Source: Clostridiales bacterium UBA929 (GTDB lineage Bacteria; Bacillota; Clostridia; Oscillospirales; UBA929). From it: DNA of 7,919 nt. Of the stretch, positions 1 to 5,123 are shown one piece after another. The stretch covers positions 1-7,919 of the forward strand of contig DBDP01000040.1 in the NCBI GenBank assembly GCA_002293625.1, written 5' to 3'. Within the stretch, counting starts at the first letter, position 1; each line of letters starts with the position of its first letter. Both the position numbers and the translations under genes were made by a program. The notes below the pieces were generated by a model. That model saw only the letters and a list, made by a program, of their open reading frames with translations, was not told the DNA's origin and did no database searches.

Positions 1-53
1 GGCGCACACAGTGCGCCCCTACGTTGGAATGGGGTGGCGGCGAACCCGCCGCC
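1..53. repeat. Two GC-rich hairpins at the left edge, possible end of a dispersed intergenic repeat
   Basis: Two perfect 7-bp inverted repeats lie close together. GGCGCAC (1-7) pairs with GTGCGCC (11-17) around a 3-nt loop, and GGCGGCG (36-42) pairs with CGCCGCC (47-53) around AACC. Neither is followed by a T-run, so they are not ordinary intrinsic terminators. The style (short GC palindrome followed by CCCCTACG) resembles small palindromic intergenic repeats common in clostridial genomes; that is an impression, not a match I could run. The element is cut by the window edge. I see no gene and no convincing promoter between 54 and 189; the next feature is the AGGAGG ribosome binding site at 177-182. 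Confidence 0.35.
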
Positions 54-189
54 GATGATGTTCGTTGTCCACATCCCTATTATAGCCAAGCCTGTATGTC
101 ATTTTCTGTCAAACAGAGAAGGCTGTACATATCTTCCTTTTTAGCGGTAAATAATAGGGGTACATTCCAAACCAAAAGGAGGACACATC

Positions 190-369
190 ATGACGACAAA
201 GGAATTGACGGCGCTGCAGGGTCAGCTTTCAGACGAGCGTGTGGTTACGAAAAAATACCGCACCATGGCTCGGCAATGCACCGATCCCGAGATCCGGCAG
301 AAGCTGGAGAACATCGCGACCCGCCATCAGCGGCATTTTGATACGCTTATGTCTTACTTGAAAACCTAA
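190..369 (+). CDS. Small CotF-like helical protein, probably spore-coat associated (59 aa)
   Basis: A 59-residue protein beginning MTTKELTALQ. The start is fixed by a strong AGGAGG at 177-182, seven bases before the ATG. It reads as a two-helix, charged, ferritin-like segment: an early LTALQGQLSDE helix, then a DPEIRQKLENIA helix and an HQRHFDTLMSYL end. The pattern (KEL...L..L..E....KKY...A.....DPE....L..IA..HQ.H...L...L) is what I know from small clostridial proteins annotated as spore coat or CotF-like. There are no cysteines apart from one, no signal peptide and no membrane segment. It stops 19 bases before a CotF gene and shares its terminator, so the two are probably co-transcribed. The role, coat assembly or association in the mother cell, is inferred from family resemblance and the neighbour. 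A longer overlapping frame at 24-341 is a shadow. Confidence 0.75.
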   Translation: MTTKELTALQGQLSDERVVTKKYRTMARQCTDPEIRQKLENIATRHQRHFDTLMSYLKT

Positions 370-388
370 AAAAAGGGAGGACTCCTGT

Positions 389-655
389 ATGAACGGACCC
401 ACGCAAGGCTTCCTCGGCGACAAGGAAATGCTTTCCGACCTGCTCGCCACCCAAAAGCACATTACAAACAACTACAACATCTGCGCCGGCGAGTGCAAAT
501 GCACCGAGCTTCGCGACACCTTCTTAAACATCTTAAAAGAGGAACACGACATCCAAAGTGAAATTTTCGACGAGTCCTTCAGCCGCGGCTGGTATCCCGT
601 CAAGGAAGCTCCCGCTTCCGACATCAGCGCCGCGCGAACCATGATGATGCAGTAA
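389..655 (+). CDS. CotF-family spore coat protein (88 aa)
   Basis: An 88-residue protein of the Coat_F (CotF) family. The recognisable core is LGDKEMLSDLLATQKHI at residues 9-25, a Cys-containing turn NYNICAGECKC at about 29-39, a helix LRDTFLNILKEEHDIQSEIF, and the family signature RGWYPVKEAP near residues 66-75. This four-helix ferritin-like fold is typical of small coat proteins deposited on the endospore surface; no metal-binding role is implied by what I see. The start is supported by GGGAGG at 375-380. It follows the 59-aa helical gene by 19 bases and ends just before a terminator hairpin, so the two form a small operon. No clear sporulation sigma-factor promoter could be read upstream. 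The presence of the gene suggests an endospore-forming host. Confidence 0.9.
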   Translation: MNGPTQGFLGDKEMLSDLLATQKHITNNYNICAGECKCTELRDTFLNILKEEHDIQSEIFDESFSRGWYPVKEAPASDISAARTMMMQ

Positions 656-662
656 CTTTTTA

Positions 663-690
663 TAGCCGCCGACAGGCGGCTACATATTTT
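663..690 (+). terminator. Intrinsic terminator after the CotF gene
   Basis: TAGCCGCC (663-670) and GGCGGCTA (675-682) form a perfect 8-bp stem with a GACA loop, eight bases after the CotF stop codon. The tail CATATTTTCTTGCTTTT is T-rich but interrupted, so termination may be partial. It separates the coat genes from the copper operon. Confidence 0.75.
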
Positions 691-691
691 C

Positions 692-720
692 TTGCTTTTA
701 TGCCCAACGTGTAGTAACAT
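692..720 (+). promoter_or_regulatory. Possible sigma-A promoter for copA-copZ
   Basis: TTGCTT (692-697) and TAACAT (715-720) are separated by 17 bases, between the CotF terminator and the copA ribosome binding site AGGAG (738-742). The match is weak (three and four of six positions), so position and spacing are the main support. I see no CopY box or obvious CsoR-type G-tract palindrome nearby. The TTGACA at 733-738 has no matching -10 box and is not used here. Confidence 0.3.
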
Positions 721-749
721 TTGCTTATCAACTTGACAGGAGAAACCCT

Positions 750-2849
750 ATGCGAACTACGCTGCAAATAACGGGCATGACCTGCGCGTCCTGCTCGGCA
801 CGGGTGGAAAAAGCCGTCGGCAGAATAGACGGCGTGACGTTTTGCGCCGTGAATCTCGCGACCGAACGCCTAACAGCGGACTTCGACCCGCAAAAAACGA
901 CCTTAGAAGAAATCAAGGCGCGGATTGAAAAGACCGGCTACGGTTGGCTGGAGATTCAAAAAGAAGCTCCTGAGAAAACGGAAACCAAGACACTACGCAA
1001 AAAACTCCTGCTGGCGGCGGCGTTCACCGTACCGCTGCTGTACCTCGCGATGGGGCATATGCTGCCGTTTGGCTGGACGCTTCCCTTGCCCGAAGCGCTG
1101 CACCCTGAACACCACCCGCTCCGCTTCGCGCTGGCGCAGCTGGCTCTGACGCTGCCCGTCCTCGCTGCCGGAGCGCGGTTCTATCTCGTGGGCTTCCGCG
1201 CCCTTTGGCAACGTTCACCGAACATGGACAGCTTGATCGCCGTAGGCACGTCCGCCGCGATGCTGTACAGCTTATACGAGACGACCCGTATCGCGCGGGG
1301 GAATGCGGCGCATCTCTACTATGAAACGGCGGCGGTGATCATCACGCTGATCCTGCTGGGAAAGATGCTGGAAGCCAGATCGAAGGGACGCACCGGCGAG
1401 GCGATTCAAAAACTGATGGGGCTTAGCCCGAAGACCGCGATTGTTTTGAAAGACGGGCGCGAAACAGAGATACCCGTTGATATGGTCGCCGTCGGCGACA
1501 TTTTGCTCTCAAAACCGGGCGGAAAGATACCCGTGGACGGCGTTGTGACAGACGGCGCGGCCGCCGTTGACGAGTCGATGCTGACAGGCGAGAGCCTGCC
1601 CATAGACAAGAAACCCGGCGACCGCGTGTACGCCGCGACAATCAACCAAAACGGGGTGCTCTGTCTCCGGGCAGAGAAGGTGGGCGAGGACACGGCACTG
1701 GCGCAGATTATCAAACTCGTTGAGGAGGCACAGGGCGGCAAGGCCCCGATCGCGCGTCTCGCCGACCGCGTTGCGGGGGTGTTTGTCCCGGTTGTCTTTT
1801 GTATCGCCGTTTTAGTCGCCGCCGCGTGGTTTATCGCGCGGAGGGATTTGCCCTATTCGCTGACGATTTTTATCTCGGTGCTGGTGATTGCCTGCCCGTG
1901 CGCACTGGGTCTCGCCACGCCGACTGCCATCATGGTCGGCACGGGCAAGGGCGCGGAAAAAGGGATTCTGATCAAAGGCGGTGAGGCACTGGAGACGGCA
2001 CACATAATCGACACCGTCGTGCTGGACAAAACCGGTACTGTCACAGAGGGCAAGCCCGAAGTGACCGCCGTGGAAGGCGACGTTTTGCAGCTAGCCGCTT
2101 CGTTGGAGCGTCTCTCGGAACATCCGATCGCGGGAGCGGTCACGCGGCATTACGTCGGCGAAACCTTAGAGGTTAAAAACTTCCGCTCTGTCGCCGGGGA
2201 AGGCGTCGAGGGGGACGTCGGCGGCAGGCATATTAAAATCGGACGCGGCGTCGAGGTCTTTATAGACGGCGCGTATGCCGGAAAGATCACCGTGCGCGAC
2301 AAGCCCAAACCGACGAGCCGCGAAGCCGTCGAGACACTGCGAAAGATGGGCGTCGACGTCGTGATGATTACCGGCGATAACCGTGCCGCCGCCGAGGAAG
2401 CCGCCCGTGAGGTAGGCATCACGCGGGTGCTTTCGGAGGTTTTTCCGCGTGACAAGGCTTGCGAGATACAAAGGCTCCAAGCCGAAGGGCGCAAGGTCGC
2501 GATGGTGGGAGACGGCATCAACGACGCGCCCGCGCTGGCGCAGGCCGACCTCGGCGTCGCGATAGGAACGGGAACCGACGTCGCGATGGAGAGCGCACAG
2601 ATTGTTTTGATGCGCGGCGATCTGCGCGACGTTCCGACGGCGATTCGCCTGTCAAAGGCGACGATACGCAATATCCGGCAGAACCTGTTTTGGGCGTTTT
2701 GCTACAATGCGTTGGGCATCCCCGTCGCGGCGGGTCTGCTCACGCTGTTCGGCGGACCGATGCTCTCCCCCATTATCGCGGCGGCGGCGATGAGCCTATC
2801 CAGCGTTTCGGTGCTATTAAACGCGCTTCGACTAAAGAGATTCCATTAA
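750..2849 (+). CDS. copA: Copper-exporting P1B-type ATPase CopA (699 aa)
   Basis: A Cu(I)-transporting P-type ATPase of the cytoplasmic membrane that exports copper at the cost of ATP. Domains in order: one N-terminal heavy-metal-associated domain with GMTCASC (Cys12, Cys15); membrane helices at about 86-103, 125-150, 159-178 and 189-207; actuator motif TGES (279-282); two more helices with the metal-site motif CPC (382-384); phosphorylation motif DKTGT with Asp426; nucleotide-domain SEHP (His458) and GEG (483-485); hinge GDGINDAP (587-594); and two last helices carrying Tyr652-Asn653 and M681-x-x-S-S. The CPC, YN and MxxSS set is the signature of Cu(I) rather than Zn/Cd pumps. The ATG follows AGGAG at 738-742. 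The protein is short for the family: the nucleotide-binding domain lacks about 25-30 residues after GEGVEG, and the usual Gly-Asn is Gly498-Arg499. copZ follows after 26 bases, almost certainly in the same operon. Confidence 0.96.
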   Translation: MRTTLQITGMTCASCSARVEKAVGRIDGVTFCAVNLATERLTADFDPQKTTLEEIKARIEKTGYGWLEIQKEAPEKTETKTLRKKLLLAAAFTVPLLYLAMGHMLPFGWTLPLPEALHPEHHPLRFALAQLALTLPVLAAGARFYLVGFRALWQRSPNMDSLIAVGTSAAMLYSLYETTRIARGNAAHLYYETAAVIITLILLGKMLEARSKGRTGEAIQKLMGLSPKTAIVLKDGRETEIPVDMVAVGDILLSKPGGKIPVDGVVTDGAAAVDESMLTGESLPIDKKPGDRVYAATINQNGVLCLRAEKVGEDTALAQIIKLVEEAQGGKAPIARLADRVAGVFVPVVFCIAVLVAAAWFIARRDLPYSLTIFISVLVIACPCALGLATPTAIMVGTGKGAEKGILIKGGEALETAHIIDTVVLDKTGTVTEGKPEVTAVEGDVLQLAASLERLSEHPIAGAVTRHYVGETLEVKNFRSVAGEGVEGDVGGRHIKIGRGVEVFIDGAYAGKITVRDKPKPTSREAVETLRKMGVDVVMITGDNRAAAEEAAREVGITRVLSEVFPRDKACEIQRLQAEGRKVAMVGDGINDAPALAQADLGVAIGTGTDVAMESAQIVLMRGDLRDVPTAIRLSKATIRNIRQNLFWAFCYNALGIPVAAGLLTLFGGPMLSPIIAAAAMSLSSVSVLLNALRLKRFH

Positions 2850-2875
2850 ATACAAATAACAAAGGGGATTATATC

Positions 2876-3076
2876 ATGAATACTGTACTCAGTGTTGAGG
2901 GAATGTCCTGCTCCCACTGCGAAAACGCCGTAAAAAAAGCGGTGAGCGCCATAAACGGCGTCACCGCGGTGGAAGTCAGCCTAAAGGATAAGACGGTGTC
3001 GGTCACGCACGACGGGGGCGTAAGCACCGGAACGATCACGCGGGAGATCGAGGAAGCGGGGTATGACGTGGGGTAA
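2876..3076 (+). CDS. copZ: Copper chaperone CopZ (66 aa)
   Basis: A stand-alone heavy-metal-associated (HMA) domain of 66 residues beginning MNTVLSVEG. The metal site is GMSCSHC with Cys12 and Cys15, followed by the usual helix (ENAVKKAVSAINGV), the VEVSLKDKTVSV strand pair and the closing helix ITREIEEAGYDV. Such proteins bind Cu(I) in the cytoplasm and deliver it to the HMA domain of CopA. The start at 2876 is preferred over any longer in-frame start because it has AAAGGGGAT at 2861-2869 and begins exactly where the HMA fold begins; the upstream extension of this frame only shadows copA. It lies 26 bases after copA. Its stop codon is only 11 bases from the convergent vapC stop, and no terminator is visible between them. 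Confidence 0.95.
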   Translation: MNTVLSVEGMSCSHCENAVKKAVSAINGVTAVEVSLKDKTVSVTHDGGVSTGTITREIEEAGYDVG

Positions 3077-3087
3077 GATCATGTCCT

Positions 3088-3474
3088 TTACACGGAAGCC
3101 AAGATAACGGGTGCCGGATATTGCGCCAGCATTCTGTCAGAAGTCAACAGCGGAAGTACCTCATATGCAGCCTGTGCGAGCAGAATGCGGTCGAACGGGT
3201 CTTTGTGAAGTTGAGGCAGTGTTGAAACAAATAAGGTATGCCGCCCGGAAATCGGTAATTCCTGATAACCCGCTCCGAGAAGCCCGCTGTATAGGAGATT
3301 AGGATCAACCGTAAAGTCTGTACGTCCCAATCCGCGCTTTATAACAACCTCCCATATGCTGGCAGGGCTGAATATCAGCGTATTGGCCGTATCTTCAACA
3401 TATCGCACGGCTTCACGAGGCAGTTTGTTTATGGCAGCCCAAACAAGCATCTGCGTATCAAGAAGGATTTTCAT
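3088..3474 (-). CDS. vapC: VapC-family PIN-domain toxin (128 aa)
   Basis: A PIN-domain protein of 128 residues, the toxin half of a type II toxin-antitoxin pair; family members are Mg2+-dependent RNases. The acidic residues of the active site are all present: Asp6 in ILLDT, Glu42 in SIWEVVIKRGLG, Asp92 and Asp95 in HKDPFDR, and Asp113 in LLTSDRML. The HKDPFDRILLAQA block is typical of the PIN_Sll0205-like VapC group. I chose the start at 3474 (MKILLDT), which has GAGGGG just upstream and matches the family's N-terminus, over an in-frame ATG 30 bases earlier. The gene overlaps the 3' end of the antitoxin gene by 17 bases, which suggests translational coupling. The RNA target cannot be read from the sequence. 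It looks intact and therefore probably functional. Confidence 0.9.
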   Translation of the reverse strand: MKILLDTQMLVWAAINKLPREAVRYVEDTANTLIFSPASIWEVVIKRGLGRTDFTVDPNLLYSGLLGAGYQELPISGRHTLFVSTLPQLHKDPFDRILLAQAAYEVLPLLTSDRMLAQYPAPVILASV

Positions 3475-3709
3475 TTTGCCCCTCAAATAAAGCGATAATA
3501 TCATTCTCCTGCATTTGGTTAAAATCGGGAGGCAAATCGGAAAGGTCAGGCAAAAACCCGATACGGGGATTGAATCCAGCTTGCTTGTAGGGAACTACTG
3601 TCACCATTGGTCGTCCCGCTTTCGCGATTACAAACGATTCGCCCGCCGCAGCTTGCTCTACCAACACCGAAAGATGTGTTTTCGCCGCGTGGATATTTAC
3701 CTGCCGCAT
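3458..3709 (-). CDS. Phd/YefM-family antitoxin (83 aa)
   Basis: An 83-residue antitoxin of the Phd/YefM type. The N-terminal DNA-binding part reads MRQVNIHAAKTHLSVLVEQAAAG, then FVIAKAGRPMVTVVPY at about 27-41, both family hallmarks. The C-terminal part (LPDLSDLPPDF...ENDIIALFEG, about 53-77) is acidic and hydrophobic and is the likely toxin-binding tail. The start at 3709 has a GGGAGGAGG Shine-Dalgarno run at 3717-3725 and is preferred to an in-frame ATG 36 bases upstream. It is the first gene of the pair with vapC; the promoter at 3772-3800 carries repeat sequences that the antitoxin (alone or with the toxin) probably binds to repress its own operon. The pairing of a Phd/YefM antitoxin with a PIN toxin is a common combination. 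Confidence 0.9.
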   Translation of the reverse strand: MRQVNIHAAKTHLSVLVEQAAAGESFVIAKAGRPMVTVVPYKQAGFNPRIGFLPDLSDLPPDFNQMQENDIIALFEGQNENPS

Positions 3710-3758
3710 TAAGAAGACCTCCTCCCTAAAGGGAAACTGTATCATGTCAAAAGTCCGG

Positions 3759-3800
3759 CTGTTATAAACTTAGTTTAACAGACTTAGTTCGCTTTGTCAA
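3759..3800 (-). promoter_or_regulatory. Toxin-antitoxin promoter with operator-like repeats
   Basis: On the minus strand TTGACA (3800-3795) and TAAACT (3777-3772) are 17 bases apart, a good sigma-A promoter. An inverted repeat CTGTTA (3759-3764) / TAACAG (3776-3781) and a direct repeat ACTTAGTT (3768-3775 and 3782-3789) overlap the -10 box and the spacer. This is where an autorepressing antitoxin would be expected to bind. The TGA stop codon of the ECF gene lies inside the -35 hexamer. The binding protein is inferred. Confidence 0.7.
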
Positions 3801-4330
3801 GCATTCGCTTCCAGTTCAATCACCTTCGCTTTTCTCAAGAGCAGCACGAGCGCGGGTATCAGCACAAGCTGGATCGCGATGCCCGGCAGCGCCGTTACGA
3901 ACATGGACGTTACCCATATCTGCATGGAGTATTCCCCCGCGTTGAAAATCAACGCTTTCATGATGCCGTAGACAACCCTGCCGAGCAGCATCGAGCCGAT
4001 CAGCGAGACGTAGATGTTTATGTAGAAATTATTCGTTCTGACAAACCGAATGAGGAGCGACGCCGCGAGCCCGTATACGGCAAGCTCACAAATCATGGGC
4101 AGCAGAATGGGTGAGGACGGCATACCCGTTATCAGGTGCGAAACCAGCGGTGTAAGCACGCCGCAAGCCAAGCCGTAGGGGAAGCCGCAAGCGATCCCGC
4201 ACAGCAGGACAGTAAGATGCATCGGCAGCAGAACCTGCCCCGCGTTCGGCACTGCGTGGAGAGTGACCGGTAAAACCACGCCGAGGGCGATTAGAACCGC
4301 GGTGTAAATAAGTTTTTTGATACTGAGCAT
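3797..4330 (-). CDS. ECF transporter S component, substrate unknown (177 aa)
   Basis: A 177-residue, very hydrophobic protein with about six predicted membrane helices, of the kind called ECF transporter substrate-specific component. Family-like features are the short N-terminal KKLIYTAVLIALGVVLP helix, the loop VPNAGQVLLPMHLTVLLCG at about 28-45, the small-residue-rich GFPYGLACGVLTPLVSHLITG stretch, and a late helix LPGIAIQLVLIPALVLLL. S components bind a vitamin or other micronutrient and work with EcfA, EcfA' and EcfT, none of which is in this window, so this is probably a solitary S unit sharing a common energising module. The substrate cannot be assigned. The start has GGGAGG eight bases upstream (4339-4344). 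It has its own strong promoter and a roughly 115-nt structured leader, which suggests control by a ligand or by attenuation. DUF3842 lies directly upstream. Confidence 0.82.
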   Translation of the reverse strand: MLSIKKLIYTAVLIALGVVLPVTLHAVPNAGQVLLPMHLTVLLCGIACGFPYGLACGVLTPLVSHLITGMPSSPILLPMICELAVYGLAASLLIRFVRTNNFYINIYVSLIGSMLLGRVVYGIMKALIFNAGEYSMQIWVTSMFVTALPGIAIQLVLIPALVLLLRKAKVIELEANA

Positions 4331-4446
4331 CGTGAAAACCTCCCATAAAAAATAAGCCGTTAGGCCGTCCGCTTACGCGAACCGAAAGCCTTCATGGCTT
4401 TATTCTCGCACGGGATGATTCCGCGTCCGCCTTCATGACGGACATT
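4331..4446 (-). promoter_or_regulatory. Structured 5' leader of the ECF gene, candidate riboswitch or attenuator
   Basis: From a predicted start near 4446, the transcript runs about 115 nt before the ATG. Hairpin one pairs GTCCG (4443-4439) with CGGAC (4429-4425). Hairpin two pairs AAAGCC (4401-4396) with GGCTTT (4390-4385), with an outer GCGA/TCGC pairing (4409-4406 with 4380-4377). Both loops hold the same nonamer CATGAAGGC (4437-4429 and 4396-4388). A second CGGAC (4371-4367) could compete for GTCCG. A weak stem TAAGC/GCTTA (4375-4371 with 4357-4353) runs straight into six T's (4352-4347), just before the ribosome binding site. I compared it by eye with the riboswitch classes I know (FMN, TPP, THF, preQ1-I, cobalamin) and saw none of their signatures. 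Confidence 0.45.
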
Positions 4447-4452
4447 GCGGCA

Positions 4453-4481
4453 ACTATATACCGAACGGGCTTGTTTGTCAA
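4453..4481 (-). promoter_or_regulatory. Sigma-A promoter of the ECF gene
   Basis: TTGACA (4481-4476) and TATAGT (4458-4453) are separated by 17 bases on the minus strand, a full -35 and five of six positions at -10. Transcription should begin near 4446. The -35 hexamer contains the TGA stop codon (4480-4478) of the DUF3842 gene. Confidence 0.8.
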
Positions 4482-4897
4482 TCCTTTTGTTGCAAAACGG
4501 ACAAAATTTGCCGCACCGCCGCGTCAATCAGCTCGGCGACCGGCATCTCGCGCACCCCCACGATGTGAAGACCGCATCGGTTAATCGGCAGCAATACTTT
4601 TCGGGCGCGGCTTTGCGCCACGGCGGCGGCCATAGCGGGAGTCACCTCCCCGTAGAGCGCGTCCGCCGCGATGATCCCGATCGGCCCCGCGATTACGTCG
4701 GCGTCGCGGCAATGGACGGCGGTCGGATTTTCCCCGGTCGCGCCGAAATCCGCGCTGGCTTTCAGCATCGCCGCCGTCGCGATGCTGTTCGTGCCGACGG
4801 CGTACAGCTTGAAACCCTCCGCCTCCGCTTTTAGCCTGCCCGCGAGCAGCGAACCGAGTTTCCCGCCCTGCCCGTCAATGAGTACGATCTTTTTCAT
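4478..4897 (-). CDS. DUF3842 family protein (139 aa)
   Basis: A 139-residue protein that I recognise as DUF3842, a family of unknown function found in Clostridia. Conserved blocks are the Rossmann-like opening IVLIDGQGGKLG (residues 4-15), AVGTNSIATAAMLKA (33-47), FGATGENP (51-58), VIAGPIGIIAADAL (68-81) with GEVTPAMA after it, and the C-terminal KVLLPINRCGLHIVGV. The glycine-rich first loop suggests nucleotide or cofactor binding, but no reaction is known to me. Length and N-terminus fit the family, so the ATG at 4897 is probably right, yet no Shine-Dalgarno sits at a usable distance and the -10 box ends only six bases upstream, suggesting a leaderless message. It is followed at once by the ECF S component on the same strand; whether it helps process the transported compound is a guess. 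It overlaps the downstream promoter by its stop codon. Confidence 0.88.
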   Translation of the reverse strand: MKKIVLIDGQGGKLGSLLAGRLKAEAEGFKLYAVGTNSIATAAMLKASADFGATGENPTAVHCRDADVIAGPIGIIAADALYGEVTPAMAAAVAQSRARKVLLPINRCGLHIVGVREMPVAELIDAAVRQILSVLQQKD

Positions 4898-4903
4898 AAT
4901 TCC

Positions 4904-4939
4904 AGTATATCATACACACGCGGCTTGTCAACGCGCGTG
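4904..4939 (-). promoter_or_regulatory. Promoter of DUF3842 with an inverted repeat around the -35 box
   Basis: TTGACA (4931-4926) and TATACT (4909-4904) lie 16 bases apart on the minus strand, with TGA before the -10 box giving an extended -10. The -10 box ends six bases before the ATG, so the start of transcription should fall on or next to the start codon. CACGCG (4917-4922) and CGCGTG (4934-4939) form an 11-nt-spaced inverted repeat enclosing the -35 box, a plausible repressor site. Confidence 0.72.
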
Positions 4940-5033
4940 GAAAAAAACGAAGAAAACGTGAGTATTCGCGAGATAACATAAGATAATGCTTCTATAACGC
5001 CCAATATCGCCCAAATATACAACCCGCCGCAGC

Positions 5034-5062
5034 TTGCGAAAAGGCTGTCCCGCCCTTATGAT
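5034..5062 (+). promoter_or_regulatory. groESL promoter
   Basis: TTGCGA (5034-5039) and TATGAT (5057-5062) are 17 bases apart. The predicted transcription start, near 5069, is just ahead of the CIRCE element, so repressor bound there would block initiation or escape. The remaining bases between the DUF3842 promoter and this one (about 4940-5033) are A+T-rich and show no gene. Confidence 0.75.
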
Positions 5063-5071
5063 GTACGGTAG

Positions 5072-5098
5072 TTAGCACTCTCATGCTCGGAGTGCTAA
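5072..5098 (+). promoter_or_regulatory. CIRCE element (HrcA operator)
   Basis: TTAGCACTC (5072-5080), nine bases, then GAGTGCTAA (5090-5098): a perfect match to the CIRCE inverted repeat bound by the heat-shock repressor HrcA. It lies in the predicted 5' untranslated region of groES, the classical arrangement in Firmicutes. hrcA itself is not in the window. Confidence 0.98.
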
Positions 5099-5123
5099 AG
5101 ACAGAAACAAGGAGGAAATTGGA

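Noticed and set aside
24..341. A 105-codon plus-strand frame overlapping the 59-aa gene
   Set aside because: It has no ribosome binding site and its product matches nothing; the overlapping frame from 190 has AGGAGG and a CotF-like pattern.
733..755. TTGACA just before copA as a -35 box
   Set aside because: It fuses into the copA ribosome binding site, and no -10 hexamer lies 16-18 bases downstream, which would be inside copA.
2459..3076. A 205-codon frame covering the copA 3' end and all of copZ
   Set aside because: Only the last 66 codons encode the HMA fold, and these begin at an ATG with its own ribosome binding site. The upstream part is an Arg-rich shadow of copA.
3475..3504. An upstream start for the PIN toxin (MILSLYLRGK extension)
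   Set aside because: The family begins at MKILLDT, which has GAGGGG directly upstream; the longer form adds ten residues outside the fold and has no ribosome binding site that I can see.
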